Source: Candidatus Campbellbacteria bacterium RIFCSPLOWO2_02_35_12
Lineage (GTDB): Bacteria; Patescibacteriota; Minisyncoccia; Phycocordibacterales; UBA2163
Assembly (NCBI GenBank): GCA_001774455.1
Contig: MFAC01000005.1
Coordinates: 1-14,525 of the forward strand
Direction of reading: 5' to 3'
Length of the DNA: 14,525 nt
This document shows, piece after piece, positions 1-6,436 of this stretch (position 1 is its first letter; every line of letters begins with the position of its first letter). A program made the translations under genes and the position numbers. The notes under the pieces were generated by a model. It saw only the letters and a list, made by a program, of their open reading frames with translations, did not search any database and had not been told where the DNA came from.

Positions 1-632
1 CCTAGTCCATCCAAAACATTTCGATTGTTCATTTTTTCTAACAACTCTATGCATTTCTCTACAGCTTCCTTATACGAAATACCCGCTCTTTTTTCCACAA
101 TTTCTTTATTAATCGGCCAATTGCTTTTTGCGAAAAAATACACATCAAAAACATCCCGGCTTGTTTTGCCGACCCGTTCATACATTGCCATAAGCTTATT
201 AGCAAACATATCTTCGCGGACCATTACCAACATGGAAATACCGAGTAAGTTTTTTATTTCATAGCGGGAGCCGAATACTCTACGGTTTACTTCAATCTTT
301 ATATTTTGAGCCTTAGTATTATATGAGAAAATAATAAGCAAGTTATAACGCTTGATTCGCGACTCTTTTATTTCTCCGTAACCTTTAGCTATCTTTAATA
401 TTTTCTCAAATACCTCTTTTTCCTTATCCTCATCTAACGCTTCGGCTCCGCCAGAAGTGAGGATATCAAAATCAAGGTCAACTGAAAATCGGTTTAAATC
501 ATAAAACATAAGAGCCGCGGTTCCGCCCTTAAAACCGAGAAGTGGGGCAATTGTCGTATCAGTATAAATCTCTTTAAGAATCTGAAGTTGTATATTTTTA
601 TGTATAAAGTAATTTAATGTCATACGATTCAT
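1..632 (-). CDS. AbiEii-type nucleotidyltransferase toxin (3' end cut by window)
   Basis: This is the toxin half of a type IV (AbiE) toxin-antitoxin pair, a nucleotidyltransferase-fold protein. AbiEii family members are reported to block growth by transferring nucleotides to an RNA target; the substrate here is unknown. About 210 residues are present and the C-terminus runs off the window. The family signature is clear: KGGTA at about residues 35-39, an R-x-S-x-DLDFD motif at 48-56 supplying the catalytic acidic residues, a later IEVNRR segment, and a helix with NKLMAMYER followed by SRDVFDVYFF. The first ATG at 632 overlaps the TGA stop of the upstream antitoxin gene as ATGA, so translation is probably coupled and I chose this start over the in-frame ATG at 623. 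The family is firm; activity is inferred. Confidence 0.88.
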   Translation of the reverse strand, partial: MNRMTLNYFIHKNIQLQILKEIYTDTTIAPLLGFKGGTAALMFYDLNRFSVDLDFDILTSGGAEALDEDKEKEVFEKILKIAKGYGEIKESRIKRYNLLIIFSYNTKAQNIKIEVNRRVFGSRYEIKNLLGISMLVMVREDMFANKLMAMYERVGKTSRDVFDVYFFAKSNWPINKEIVEKRAGISYKEAVEKCIELLEKMNNRNVLDGL

Positions 633-1225
633 TGGTTGGTCTTATTATGCTTAAAGTATTCGTTAACTTTTTTTATCATTCTCTTGTTGTTATAAATAGG
701 CAAAATTTGAAAGACCGCGTCCCAATCCAATGAATCCAAATTATCAAAATGATAATCTTTACTCACATAGATTCTGTCTAAAAAGGCGCGTTCTTTTGTA
801 GCAATAGCAAATCCTTGTTTATGGTCAATGCCGTCAGTATTTGACAAGACATAACTTTTCATCCTCGCAAAGGTAAACTTTTGGTCATCTATTTCTATCT
901 CTCTGTTGACATATGACGCGACAAAGATGTTGCTGTAATACTGAAAATTAATTCCTGCTCGAGTTAAGACAGTTTCAAAACTAATGTATGAAGGGGTGTA
1001 AATTCTAGTGGCTAATTCAAATTTTTCATAGTTCTTATCTTTGGCGTATAAGCTACGATGAACACGAATCAATTTCCCTTTCCTGACATAGTAACTTAAC
1101 CTGACTCGAGCAGCTGCCTCGTTTTTTCCGCCCCACAATAAAGCCACATCTTTGGTAGAAAAAATGGTCTTGGGAGATCGCAATAAAGTATCCAAATATT
1201 CACCTTTTTTTATTTTTGTATCCAT
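629..1225 (-). CDS. AbiEi-type antitoxin / transcriptional regulator
   Basis: A 198-residue protein in the antitoxin position of an AbiE pair. Its N-terminal ~70 residues look like a winged helix-turn-helix (STKDVALLWGG, then RLSYYVRKGKLIRVHRSLYAK). The rest matches the usual AbiEi body, with YISFETVLTRAGI and the ATKERAFLDRIY helix near the end. AbiEi proteins bind their own promoter and neutralise the AbiEii toxin, normally without forming a stable protein complex. A longer reading frame opens at 1276, but its first 17 codons lie in an AT-rich stretch that looks like promoter sequence, so the ATG at 1225 is preferred. The gene ends in a 4-nt ATGA overlap with the toxin. Autoregulation is likely by family analogy; no operator was proven. 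Confidence 0.85.
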   Translation of the reverse strand: MDTKIKKGEYLDTLLRSPKTIFSTKDVALLWGGKNEAAARVRLSYYVRKGKLIRVHRSLYAKDKNYEKFELATRIYTPSYISFETVLTRAGINFQYYSNIFVASYVNREIEIDDQKFTFARMKSYVLSNTDGIDHKQGFAIATKERAFLDRIYVSKDYHFDNLDSLDWDAVFQILPIYNNKRMIKKVNEYFKHNKTNQ

Positions 1226-1295
1226 TTTTATACTATATATTAGTTTTAACCTTACTTGCAGTTTATATATTAGCATATATTACTGAATAGCGCAA
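1226..1295 (-). promoter_or_regulatory. Candidate promoter(s) of the abiE pair
   Basis: Two alternatives can be read on the minus strand. One has TTGCGC at 1290-1295, a 17-nt spacer and TAATAT at 1267-1272 preceded by an extended -10 TG, giving a leader of about 35 nt. The other is TATAGT at 1232-1237, only 6 nt from the ATG at 1225, which would give a leaderless transcript. There is no Shine-Dalgarno sequence before the ATG. Confidence 0.4.
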
Positions 1296-1371
1296 TAGCT
1301 GACTAAAAATGAATAAAATATATTTGCTTTATAATATTCAAGAAAAAAAATTCAACTTTTGATAAAACATC

Positions 1372-1400
1372 AAAACACCGAGGTTGAACCTCGGTGTTTT
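1372..1400. terminator. Bidirectional intrinsic terminator
   Basis: A perfect 12-bp stem (AAAACACCGAGG paired with CCTCGGTGTTTT) with loop TTGAA lies between the glycosidase gene and the abiE pair. The A/T ends of the stem give a short T-run on either strand. In context it ends the leftward glycosidase transcript. Confidence 0.75.
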
Positions 1401-1425
1401 ACTCTTGGCAAGGATTTACTATTTT

Positions 1426-1452
1426 TCAAAAAAATCACTCTGACCCCTTTTT
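1426..1452 (-). repeat. GGGGTCAGAGT-type motif, possible remnant of a dispersed repeat
   Basis: Read on the minus strand, this stretch contains AAAAAGGGGTCAGAGTGA just downstream of the glycosidase stop codon. From memory, motifs of this GGGGTCAGAGT form recur beside IS200-like (REP-associated) transposases in many genomes. No transposase or second copy is present here, so the assignment is weak. Confidence 0.3.
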
Positions 1453-1459
1453 CCAAAAA

Positions 1460-3529
1460 CTAAAAAAACAGTTTTATCAATTGGACAGACTGAGAAACCA
1501 TGTCTTCAGAGGTAACGAAAGAACCTTTTATATTATAACTGCCTGATTCTATAAGTCCAAAATTCCTGTTTTCGTCTAAAACATATCTCTCATACTTTAC
1601 AGGTCGATTGCTCAATGGAATATTATTGATATTAAGATTAAATCCTTCTTTTGGAGATTGGAAATTACTTATTAGTATTGAGATTTGTTTATTGTCAGAT
1701 GACATGCCAGCAAGAACCGCGTATTCGGTATCAGTGCTTGAAGATTTAATACGAATAGGAGTATTGTTTTTAATATCCTTAAAGGATTTGAATACATAAG
1801 CGGGTTTTTTCCAGGCATATGTAGATTGCTCAAAAATACCTAAAAACCCATGCTCATCACCGCTAAAAAATATGGCTTTATTTATTTCACTATCCTGCAT
1901 AAGTATGTAGCTTGATGCCATAAATGCTGAATATGTCAGATCTCTCGTAATACCTTTGCGGGGTTTCAAACCGACCGGGGCCGTATACAATCCATCCAAA
2001 TTCCATTCTGACATTACAAGTTCTACAGAATTTGGGAAACCGGCTGTATTCAAAAAACTTCTTACATTTTTAGCCGTCTCTGATGGCTGAACAGGATTAT
2101 ATGGATACACATGAAAAGAGAAAAAGTCTAGTGGAGAGTTAGTTAATTTTGCATGATCCATAAAACCTTTTGCAAAAGTACCGCCTGTCCCTCTATTGAT
2201 GTCAATAGCAAGAGCAGGTCCACCTATCTTTAATGAAGGGTCGTATTGTTTGATTTTCTTGGCGGTAGTTTCGTAAAGTTTATAAAATTCAGTGTCTGTC
2301 CCACTCCAAAATGTATCAATATCATTGTTTGGTTCATTCCACACTTCCCAGTATTTGATATCATAGTTAAATCCATTTGCCCAGCCGCCGTTATAGTGCA
2401 TCACAATATGTTTTGCTATCTCCGCCCATTTATCATGTTCTTTCAGTGGTATATATTTAACTTTGGGACGCCAACCATAGCCCAGTCTAAAAAATATATC
2501 CGCTCCTATGTCTTTCATTGTTTTAATATATCTATCCGCGCCTTTAAAATTGTAATTACCGGGGTCATTAGGGTCGGCATTGAAATTGGGAAAAATAACA
2601 TCAATATCAGTTGGCCCAAGGGCGCCGTGGTTTCTCACTAAATCTATACCCATATCAAGATACTCTTTCGGGAACATAATGCCACTAAAGGGAGTTGCTG
2701 GCCCGCCGTTTACCGCTTGAAAAGACCTGATTTGTCCCATTGTTATTGATGCGTCAATATTGATAGTAACCGCCGCGACTACTCCCGACGGCTTCGTTTT
2801 CACACAGCCGACTTCGGTTTGGGTGGCTAAGCACTCAATAAACTTCGGAGAGCAATTTCCATATTGAGCTTCAAATTCATTAATGCTCATATATGCGCAA
2901 TCTTCCTTGTCTTTATTTGTTCTAAAATGAGAACCTGTGGAACAAGAGGTACCGTAAATGTCGTTCCCATAGGTACCTAAACAACTTTTACCCGCACATG
3001 TATTGCCTTGCGTAGAACTATAACTTTCTTTTTGTGTCCAGCCAGATGGACATTCTCCAGCCGCCGGAAAATAACACACTCCTTGCGAGTCCACCCAGTT
3101 TCCGCCAAAATTATTACAATCTGTAACATCTGAAGTTATTATTGTCGTGTCTCCGCTTGTAAGCGATTTCCAGACGCTTCCGTCATATACTTCAAGGTCG
3201 CTTCCGGTCCAGCGGATTGTGCCTGCGGTTGGAGATACGGAATCATCTCCAACTTTTATTTTCCCTGCCACATCTAATTTCGCCTGCGGGCTCACTATCC
3301 CTATTCCGACATTATCCTGAAAATATCCGTTTCCAAACACGGATAATGCGTTTAGTCCCAGTCCTCCGTCTTTAACTTGATTTGTAGTTCCTATATGCAC
3401 TGGTGTTGGAGTGTTTCCTCCCGGGGGCGCCTGTATTGGTCCTGTCCATGCGGCGAATATATAATTGATGGAGAGAGCGAATGTGAACGCTATTACGAGC
3501 AAAAGAAATTTTGTGATATTTTTTCGCAT
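1460..3529 (-). CDS. Secreted GH39-like glycoside hydrolase with Parcubacteria-type N-terminus
   Basis: A 689-residue predicted extracellular enzyme. Residues 1-26 form a signal peptide (basic start, hydrophobic core, cleavage probably near IFA-A). Residues 27-55 are the AAWTGP...PPGGNTPTPV segment common in Parcubacteria surface proteins, and residues 73-90 hold a VGIG-SPQAKLDVAGK motif like those in tail-fibre-like proteins. Residues 138-242 form a linker region with 10 cysteines, possibly disulfide-bonded. From about 255 the chain resembles clan GH-A family 39 enzymes (beta-xylosidase/iduronidase type). WNEP at 397-400 gives the likely acid/base E399, and MSEWN gives the likely nucleophile E508, with SFHVYPY at 471-477 between them. 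The substrate cannot be read from the sequence. It probably forms a single-gene transcript, between a repeat array upstream and a terminator downstream. GH39 is the best guess; GH5 or another clan-A family is possible. Confidence 0.82.
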   Translation of the reverse strand: MRKNITKFLLLVIAFTFALSINYIFAAWTGPIQAPPGGNTPTPVHIGTTNQVKDGGLGLNALSVFGNGYFQDNVGIGIVSPQAKLDVAGKIKVGDDSVSPTAGTIRWTGSDLEVYDGSVWKSLTSGDTTIITSDVTDCNNFGGNWVDSQGVCYFPAAGECPSGWTQKESYSSTQGNTCAGKSCLGTYGNDIYGTSCSTGSHFRTNKDKEDCAYMSINEFEAQYGNCSPKFIECLATQTEVGCVKTKPSGVVAAVTINIDASITMGQIRSFQAVNGGPATPFSGIMFPKEYLDMGIDLVRNHGALGPTDIDVIFPNFNADPNDPGNYNFKGADRYIKTMKDIGADIFFRLGYGWRPKVKYIPLKEHDKWAEIAKHIVMHYNGGWANGFNYDIKYWEVWNEPNNDIDTFWSGTDTEFYKLYETTAKKIKQYDPSLKIGGPALAIDINRGTGGTFAKGFMDHAKLTNSPLDFFSFHVYPYNPVQPSETAKNVRSFLNTAGFPNSVELVMSEWNLDGLYTAPVGLKPRKGITRDLTYSAFMASSYILMQDSEINKAIFFSGDEHGFLGIFEQSTYAWKKPAYVFKSFKDIKNNTPIRIKSSSTDTEYAVLAGMSSDNKQISILISNFQSPKEGFNLNINNIPLSNRPVKYERYVLDENRNFGLIESGSYNIKGSFVTSEDMVSQSVQLIKLFF

Positions 3530-3689
3530 AATTATGTTAGTTTATAACTTCATTAGCTTTGTGACTTTTAACTTTTTATTATATTATAATATTTTAAATT
3601 TGATAGATTGTCTATAAAAATTTGTGGATAACCCCTCACATCTATTTTTTTGTAATTTTGTATACGAAATATAAGTAAAATCATCCAAG
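3530..3689. other. AT-rich intergenic region upstream of the glycosidase
   Basis: This stretch has no gene. It presumably carries the leftward promoter of the glycosidase; TATAAA at 3541-3546 (minus strand), 11 nt from the ATG, is the nearest -10-like match. One perfect DnaA-box match (TGTGGATAA, 3623-3631) is isolated and probably chance. Confidence 0.4.
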
Positions 3690-3813
3690 AACAAATCATC
3701 CAAGGACTGTCCTTGGACAGAACAAATCATCCAAGGACTGTCCTTGGACAGAACAAATCATCCAAGGACTGTCCTTGGACAGAACAAATCATCCAAGGAC
3801 TGTCCTTGGACAG
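3690..3813. repeat. Tandem array of four 31-bp units, each with a 19-bp palindrome
   Basis: Four identical head-to-tail 31-nt units start at 3690, 3721, 3752 and 3783. Each is AACAAATCA plus the palindrome TCCAAGGAC-T-GTCCTTGGA (9-bp arms, one central base) plus CAG. A truncated unit (ATCCAAG) precedes the first at 3683. The same palindrome recurs twice at 14236-14280 in the insertion-sequence remnant. The array lies between the divergently placed 5' end of the glycosidase and the 3' end of tsaD. Function is unknown; it is a REP-like dispersed element that has expanded locally. Confidence 0.95.
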
Positions 3814-3866
3814 AGAGATTTTTGGATAGAGAAACCTTTTATTTAAGGCATAAAAAAAGTTACCGA

Positions 3867-3899
3867 CCAATACTTAGGAACTCGGTTCCTAAGTATTGG
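3867..3899 (-). terminator. Long hairpin downstream of tsaD, probable terminator
   Basis: A perfect 15-bp stem (CCAATACTTAGGAAC and its complement) with a 3-nt loop lies 21 nt past the tsaD stop. On the minus strand it is followed, after about ten bases, by a run of seven T. The gap before the T-run is longer than in a canonical terminator, so this may instead be another dispersed palindrome. Confidence 0.5.
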
Positions 3900-3920
3900 C
3901 TTTACTATCAAATAACTAAA

Positions 3921-5150
3921 TTATAAAGAAAGGTTTCCGTCAGCTCTTATCTTGTCAAAATTTTGTTTTTTATATTTTTCAGAATTTTGCGAGAATCTGA
4001 AATATCCGGCAATTGCTATCATTATCGCATTATCCGTTGAGAGTTCTTTTGTCGGAATATGAAGCCGAATTTTAAGGTATTCGTTTCTAATCATATTTTC
4101 AAATGAAGTTTTGATGTGCTCGTTTGCGGCAACCCCTCCGCCTATGATAAGTGTTTTTACGCCATATCTTTTAAGAACTTTTTTTGTTTTTGAAATTAAG
4201 ACTTCGGTAACCGCGTCTTCAAATTCAAGAGCGATTTTTTTCTTCTTCTCATCTGTAATATTTGGAATTTTCTTGAGCATATAAAGAACAGCCGTTTTAA
4301 GTCCAGAAAAAGAAAAATCACAAGTTTCCGACTTGAGCATAGGACGAGGAAGTCTATACAACTTATCGGCAACTTCTTTACTAATTAAAGTATATTCGCG
4401 GGCTTTTTGGGCGAGTTTTGATATTTCAGGTCCGCCTGGGTATGAAAGACCGAGCATTCGCGCAACTTTGTCAAACGCTTCACCAACAGCGTCATCAAGT
4501 GTTTCGCCTATGATTTCATATTTTAGCCATTCTTTTGACAATACTAATTGAGTATGCCCGCCTGATATTAACAGAGCAATCATTGGAAACTTTGGAAATT
4601 GAAAATTAAAAATTGAAAATTTGTTTCCGCTCTTTTTCAAAAGAGCGGAAACGATGTGCCCTTCCATATGATTAATCGGAACAATCGGTTTTTTCCAAAT
4701 TAGAGCGAGCGTTTTTGCGAAATTTATGCCGACCCAAAGCGCAGGCTCCAGTCCAGGACCAACGGTTACCGCGACAGCGTCAATCTTCGGGGGCTTAATT
4801 GTCGGTATAAATTTTAGAAATTGCTCCAAAAGTTCCGGTTCCCTTTCTAAAATAGAATTTAGAATTTGGATGTTGAAAGTCGAAATGGTAGACTTAGATA
4901 GTTTCAAAAAATTGGACTCCTCAAGAACTTTTTTCAAAATAGGAATTAAATTTTTTGAATGTTCTCGTTTTGCAAGAGTAGGGAATACACCACCATATTT
5001 TTTATGGATTTTAATCTGCGAAAGAAGCGCGTTTCCTAAAATTTTGAATTCCACCGCCGCGCCTTTTGGCGCGGCGGTGGAAACATCGTTCGTTTCAATA
5101 ATACTAATTGCCGTTTCATCACAACTTGTTTCTATGCTAAGTATATTCAT
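3921..5150 (-). CDS. tsaD: tRNA N6-adenosine threonylcarbamoyltransferase TsaD
   Basis: TsaD (Kae1/YgjD family) transfers the threonylcarbamoyl group to A37 of tRNAs reading ANN codons, working with TsaB and TsaE (TsaC makes the precursor). The 409-residue protein shows SIETSCDET at 5-13, metal ligands H161 and H165 in HMEGH, SGGHT at 196-200, GGGVAAN at 337-343 and the metal-binding D373 in STDNA. E. coli TsaD is about 337 residues. The excess lies mainly in three insertions relative to the E. coli protein as I recall it, near residues 21-36, 80-118 and 172-188. The first and third coincide with perfect DNA palindromes. I chose the ATG at 5150 because the upstream 20 codons of the open frame are antisense-free tRNA gene sequence. 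The start lies 2 nt after the 3' end of tRNA-Val with no Shine-Dalgarno, so co-transcription and processing from a tRNA precursor are likely. Confidence 0.95.
   Translation of the reverse strand: MNILSIETSCDETAISIIETNDVSTAAPKGAAVEFKILGNALLSQIKIHKKYGGVFPTLAKREHSKNLIPILKKVLEESNFLKLSKSTISTFNIQILNSILEREPELLEQFLKFIPTIKPPKIDAVAVTVGPGLEPALWVGINFAKTLALIWKKPIVPINHMEGHIVSALLKKSGNKFSIFNFQFPKFPMIALLISGGHTQLVLSKEWLKYEIIGETLDDAVGEAFDKVARMLGLSYPGGPEISKLAQKAREYTLISKEVADKLYRLPRPMLKSETCDFSFSGLKTAVLYMLKKIPNITDEKKKKIALEFEDAVTEVLISKTKKVLKRYGVKTLIIGGGVAANEHIKTSFENMIRNEYLKIRLHIPTKELSTDNAIMIAIAGYFRFSQNSEKYKKQNFDKIRADGNLSL
4623..4652. repeat. Perfect palindrome inside tsaD (14-bp stem)
   Basis: GTTTCCGCTCTTTT and its exact complement are separated by two bases. 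It encodes TsaD residues 167-176. It directly abuts an AT-rich stretch of GAAAATT/AAATTG repeats at 4592-4622, and together they account for an insertion before the SGGHT motif. Confidence 0.85.
5049..5082. repeat. GC-rich perfect palindrome inside tsaD (15-bp stem)
   Basis: TT plus CCACCGCCGCGCC, loop TTTT, then the exact complement. Of the 30 bases at 5051-5080, 24 are G or C, in strong contrast with the AT-rich surroundings. It encodes TsaD residues 23-34 in frame, a place where E. coli TsaD has no equivalent residues. It looks like an inserted palindromic element tolerated in a surface loop. Confidence 0.9.
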
Positions 5151-5152
5151 AG

Positions 5153-5224
5153 TGGGCGTTGCGGGGATTGAACCTGCGGCCTTCACAATGTCAATGTGAC
5201 GCTCTGCCACTGAGCTAAACGCCC
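5153..5224 (-). tRNA. tRNA-Val (anticodon GAC)
   Basis: The 72-nt sequence folds as a complete cloverleaf: acceptor GGGCGTT/AACGCCC, D-stem GCTC/GAGC, anticodon stem TCACA/TGTGA with loop TTGACAT (anticodon GAC, valine codons GUC and GUU), a 5-nt variable loop, T-loop TTCAATC and discriminator A. The T-stem GCAGG/CCCGC has one A-C mismatch in the middle. CCA is not encoded; the bases after the discriminator are CT, immediately followed by the tsaD ATG. Confidence 0.95.
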
Positions 5225-5246
5225 TTCGTTTAAATAGATAATCATT

Positions 5247-5255
5247 ATTGTATCA
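5247..5255 (-). promoter_or_regulatory. Extended -10 for tRNA-Val/tsaD
   Basis: On the minus strand, TG-A-TACAAT forms an extended -10 element. Transcription would start about 15-16 nt before the tRNA 5' end. The -35 region is weak. It is the best promoter candidate for both the tRNA and tsaD, as there is no room for another between them. Confidence 0.5.
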
Positions 5256-5339
5256 AAAACGACAGATTTCTCATAAGAATTAGTTGGTTGCGCGCGCCTT
5301 ATTAAAGGTGTATAAGTTACTTTGGTGGTCTAAACCTTG

Positions 5340-5373
5340 CTTGGGATATTGCTTGGGATAACTTGGGATATTG
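5340..5373. repeat. Three short tandem copies of CTTGGGATA
   Basis: CTTGGGATA occurs at 5340, 5352 and 5362, with the first and third copies extended by TTG. They lie in the divergent gap between tRNA-Val and the DNA glycosylase. Spacing is 12 and 10 nt. They could be regulator sites or a small local duplication. Confidence 0.6.
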
Positions 5374-5408
5374 TTGCTGGCAAAGTAAAAATTGATATTT
5401 AATTTTTA

Positions 5409-5414
5409 TACAAT
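5409..5414 (+). promoter_or_regulatory. Candidate -10 of the DNA glycosylase
   Basis: TACAAT ends 8 nt before the ATG at 5423, and there is no Shine-Dalgarno. Transcription from it would give a leaderless or nearly leaderless mRNA. No convincing -35 was found. Confidence 0.35.
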
Positions 5415-5422
5415 ATTTAATT

Positions 5423-5956
5423 ATGCGAACGATATTAAATAAATTATTTTTTAATAGGCAGACACTTAAGGTCGCGGAAGAATTGCTTGGGAAATTTATT
5501 GTTAAAAAAAATAAAAAAGAAGAAATTAGCGCAATGATAACGGAAGTAGAAGTGTATGACGGATTTGAAGATGGGGCGTCTCACGCACACAAAGGAAAGA
5601 CAGATAGAAATGAAATAATGTTTGGAGACGCCGGATATTGGTATGTTTATCTTGTGTATGGAATGTATAATATGTTAAATATCGTAACAAGTAAGAAAAA
5701 TTATCCTGCGGCAATTTTGATACGGGGCATTGAGTGTAAGGGAGAAAAAATTGATGGTCCCGGAAAACTTACGAAATTTTTGAAAATAAACAAAAATTTT
5801 AATAAAAAAAAAGCAACTCAAAAAATCGGACTTTGGATAGAAGACAGAGGAGTGAAAATAAAAAACAGCGAAATTAAAAGAACTCCGAGAATCGGTGTTG
5901 ATTATGCCGGAATGTGCGCAGAGAAACCATATAGATTTGTTTTAATAAAAAAATAA
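5423..5956 (+). CDS. DNA-3-methyladenine glycosylase (AAG/MPG family)
   Basis: A 177-residue base-excision repair enzyme of the alkyladenine DNA glycosylase family. It flips out and removes alkylated purines such as 3-methyladenine and hypoxanthine. By alignment with the human enzyme from memory: E43 in EVEVY is the water-activating glutamate (human E125), Y45 and H54 line the base pocket, Y79 in YGMY corresponds to the intercalating tyrosine, and R101 in LIRGIE is the conserved pocket arginine. DGPGKLTK at 111-118 is the family GPGKL motif. Length is near the usual 180-200 for bacterial members. It stands alone, divergent from tRNA-Val/tsaD and convergent with a small minus-strand gene. The start is supported by the immediate N-terminal match; no ribosome-binding site is visible. 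Confidence 0.93.
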   Translation: MRTILNKLFFNRQTLKVAEELLGKFIVKKNKKEEISAMITEVEVYDGFEDGASHAHKGKTDRNEIMFGDAGYWYVYLVYGMYNMLNIVTSKKNYPAAILIRGIECKGEKIDGPGKLTKFLKINKNFNKKKATQKIGLWIEDRGVKIKNSEIKRTPRIGVDYAGMCAEKPYRFVLIKK

Positions 5957-5984
5957 GGCAGAAATCATGATTGCGATTTCTGCC
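5957..5984 (-). terminator. Intrinsic terminator between convergent genes
   Basis: A 10-bp stem GGCAGAAATC/GATTTCTGCC with an 8-nt loop. On the minus strand it is followed by TTATTTTTTTATT, a good U-tract, so it serves the small minus-strand gene. On the plus strand the tail is only TCATATATT, giving weaker termination just after the glycosylase stop codon. Confidence 0.7.
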
Positions 5985-6008
5985 TCATATATTATACTTA
6001 CAAATAGT

Positions 6009-6305
6009 TTAATGATTATAAAAATTGAAAAACATCTGTCGTTGATGTTTCTCTCTTTCCCCTTTTTTCTTTTTTTTGTGACTGCCGAAATAGCAAAATG
6101 CTACACGGCAATAACTATATTCTGCTAATTGAAGACTCTTGGCGGTTTTTTCAACAAGAGATTTAAATCTTTTTTTTTGTAAACCCTTATATTTTTTTTG
6201 AATCTTTTTTATAAGGGTTCTTGCCTTATCTATTGATAAGTCGCCTCCAAATTCTTTTTCCACCTTTCTTATTTTTTTTCTTAATAAATCAGTATCTATT
6301 GCCAT
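6009..6305 (-). CDS. Small lysine-rich protein of unknown function
   Basis: I do not recognise this 98-residue protein. It is very basic: residues 1-60 look helical and charged (LLRKKIRKVEKEFGG, then KARTLIKKIQKKYKGLQKKR). A short hydrophobic/aromatic stretch with two cysteines follows (YSYCRVAFCYFG), then a KKKKKGEREKHQRQ tail. It has one of the few clear ribosome-binding sites in the window (AAAGGAAG, 7 nt before the ATG), which supports a real gene. The composition suggests nucleic-acid binding, but this is only inference. The last codons overlap a small hairpin followed by T-rich sequence, so the extreme C-terminus should be treated with caution. Confidence 0.65.
   Translation of the reverse strand: MAIDTDLLRKKIRKVEKEFGGDLSIDKARTLIKKIQKKYKGLQKKRFKSLVEKTAKSLQLAEYSYCRVAFCYFGSHKKKKKGEREKHQRQMFFNFYNH
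6020..6050 (-). terminator. Weak hairpin plus T-rich tail overlapping the end of the small gene
   Basis: AAACATC/GATGTTT (7 bp) with a 7-nt loop, followed on the minus strand by TTTCAATTTTT. It lies within the last 14 codons of the small basic protein gene and could be a first terminator before the stronger one at 5957-5984. Confidence 0.3.
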
Positions 6306-6436
6306 TAAACACTTCCTTTCTTAAAAAAAATAAAAAATAAAATAAAAAATAATCTATCTAAAAGTATACTAAAAAATACAACTTTGTCAAATTTTTTAAT
6401 TTTTTCCAAACAGCGAGTTTTTGTTTAATATTATTT

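Noticed and set aside
3623..3631. DnaA box (TGTGGATAA) as a sign of a replication origin
   Set aside because: Only one perfect match is present, without a cluster of boxes, a dnaA gene or other origin features nearby.
3690..3813. CRISPR-like array
   Set aside because: The units are directly adjacent and fully identical, with no variable spacers, and no cas genes are present. It is a tandem palindromic repeat.
4726..5199. Plus-strand open frame of 157 codons over tsaD
   Set aside because: It is the antisense of tsaD and the tRNA; no recognisable protein motif, and TsaD is certain on the other strand.
5151..5210. N-terminal extension of TsaD by 20 residues
   Set aside because: The extra codons are the tRNA-Val gene read through in frame; the conserved TsaD start (MNILSIETSCDET) begins at 5150.
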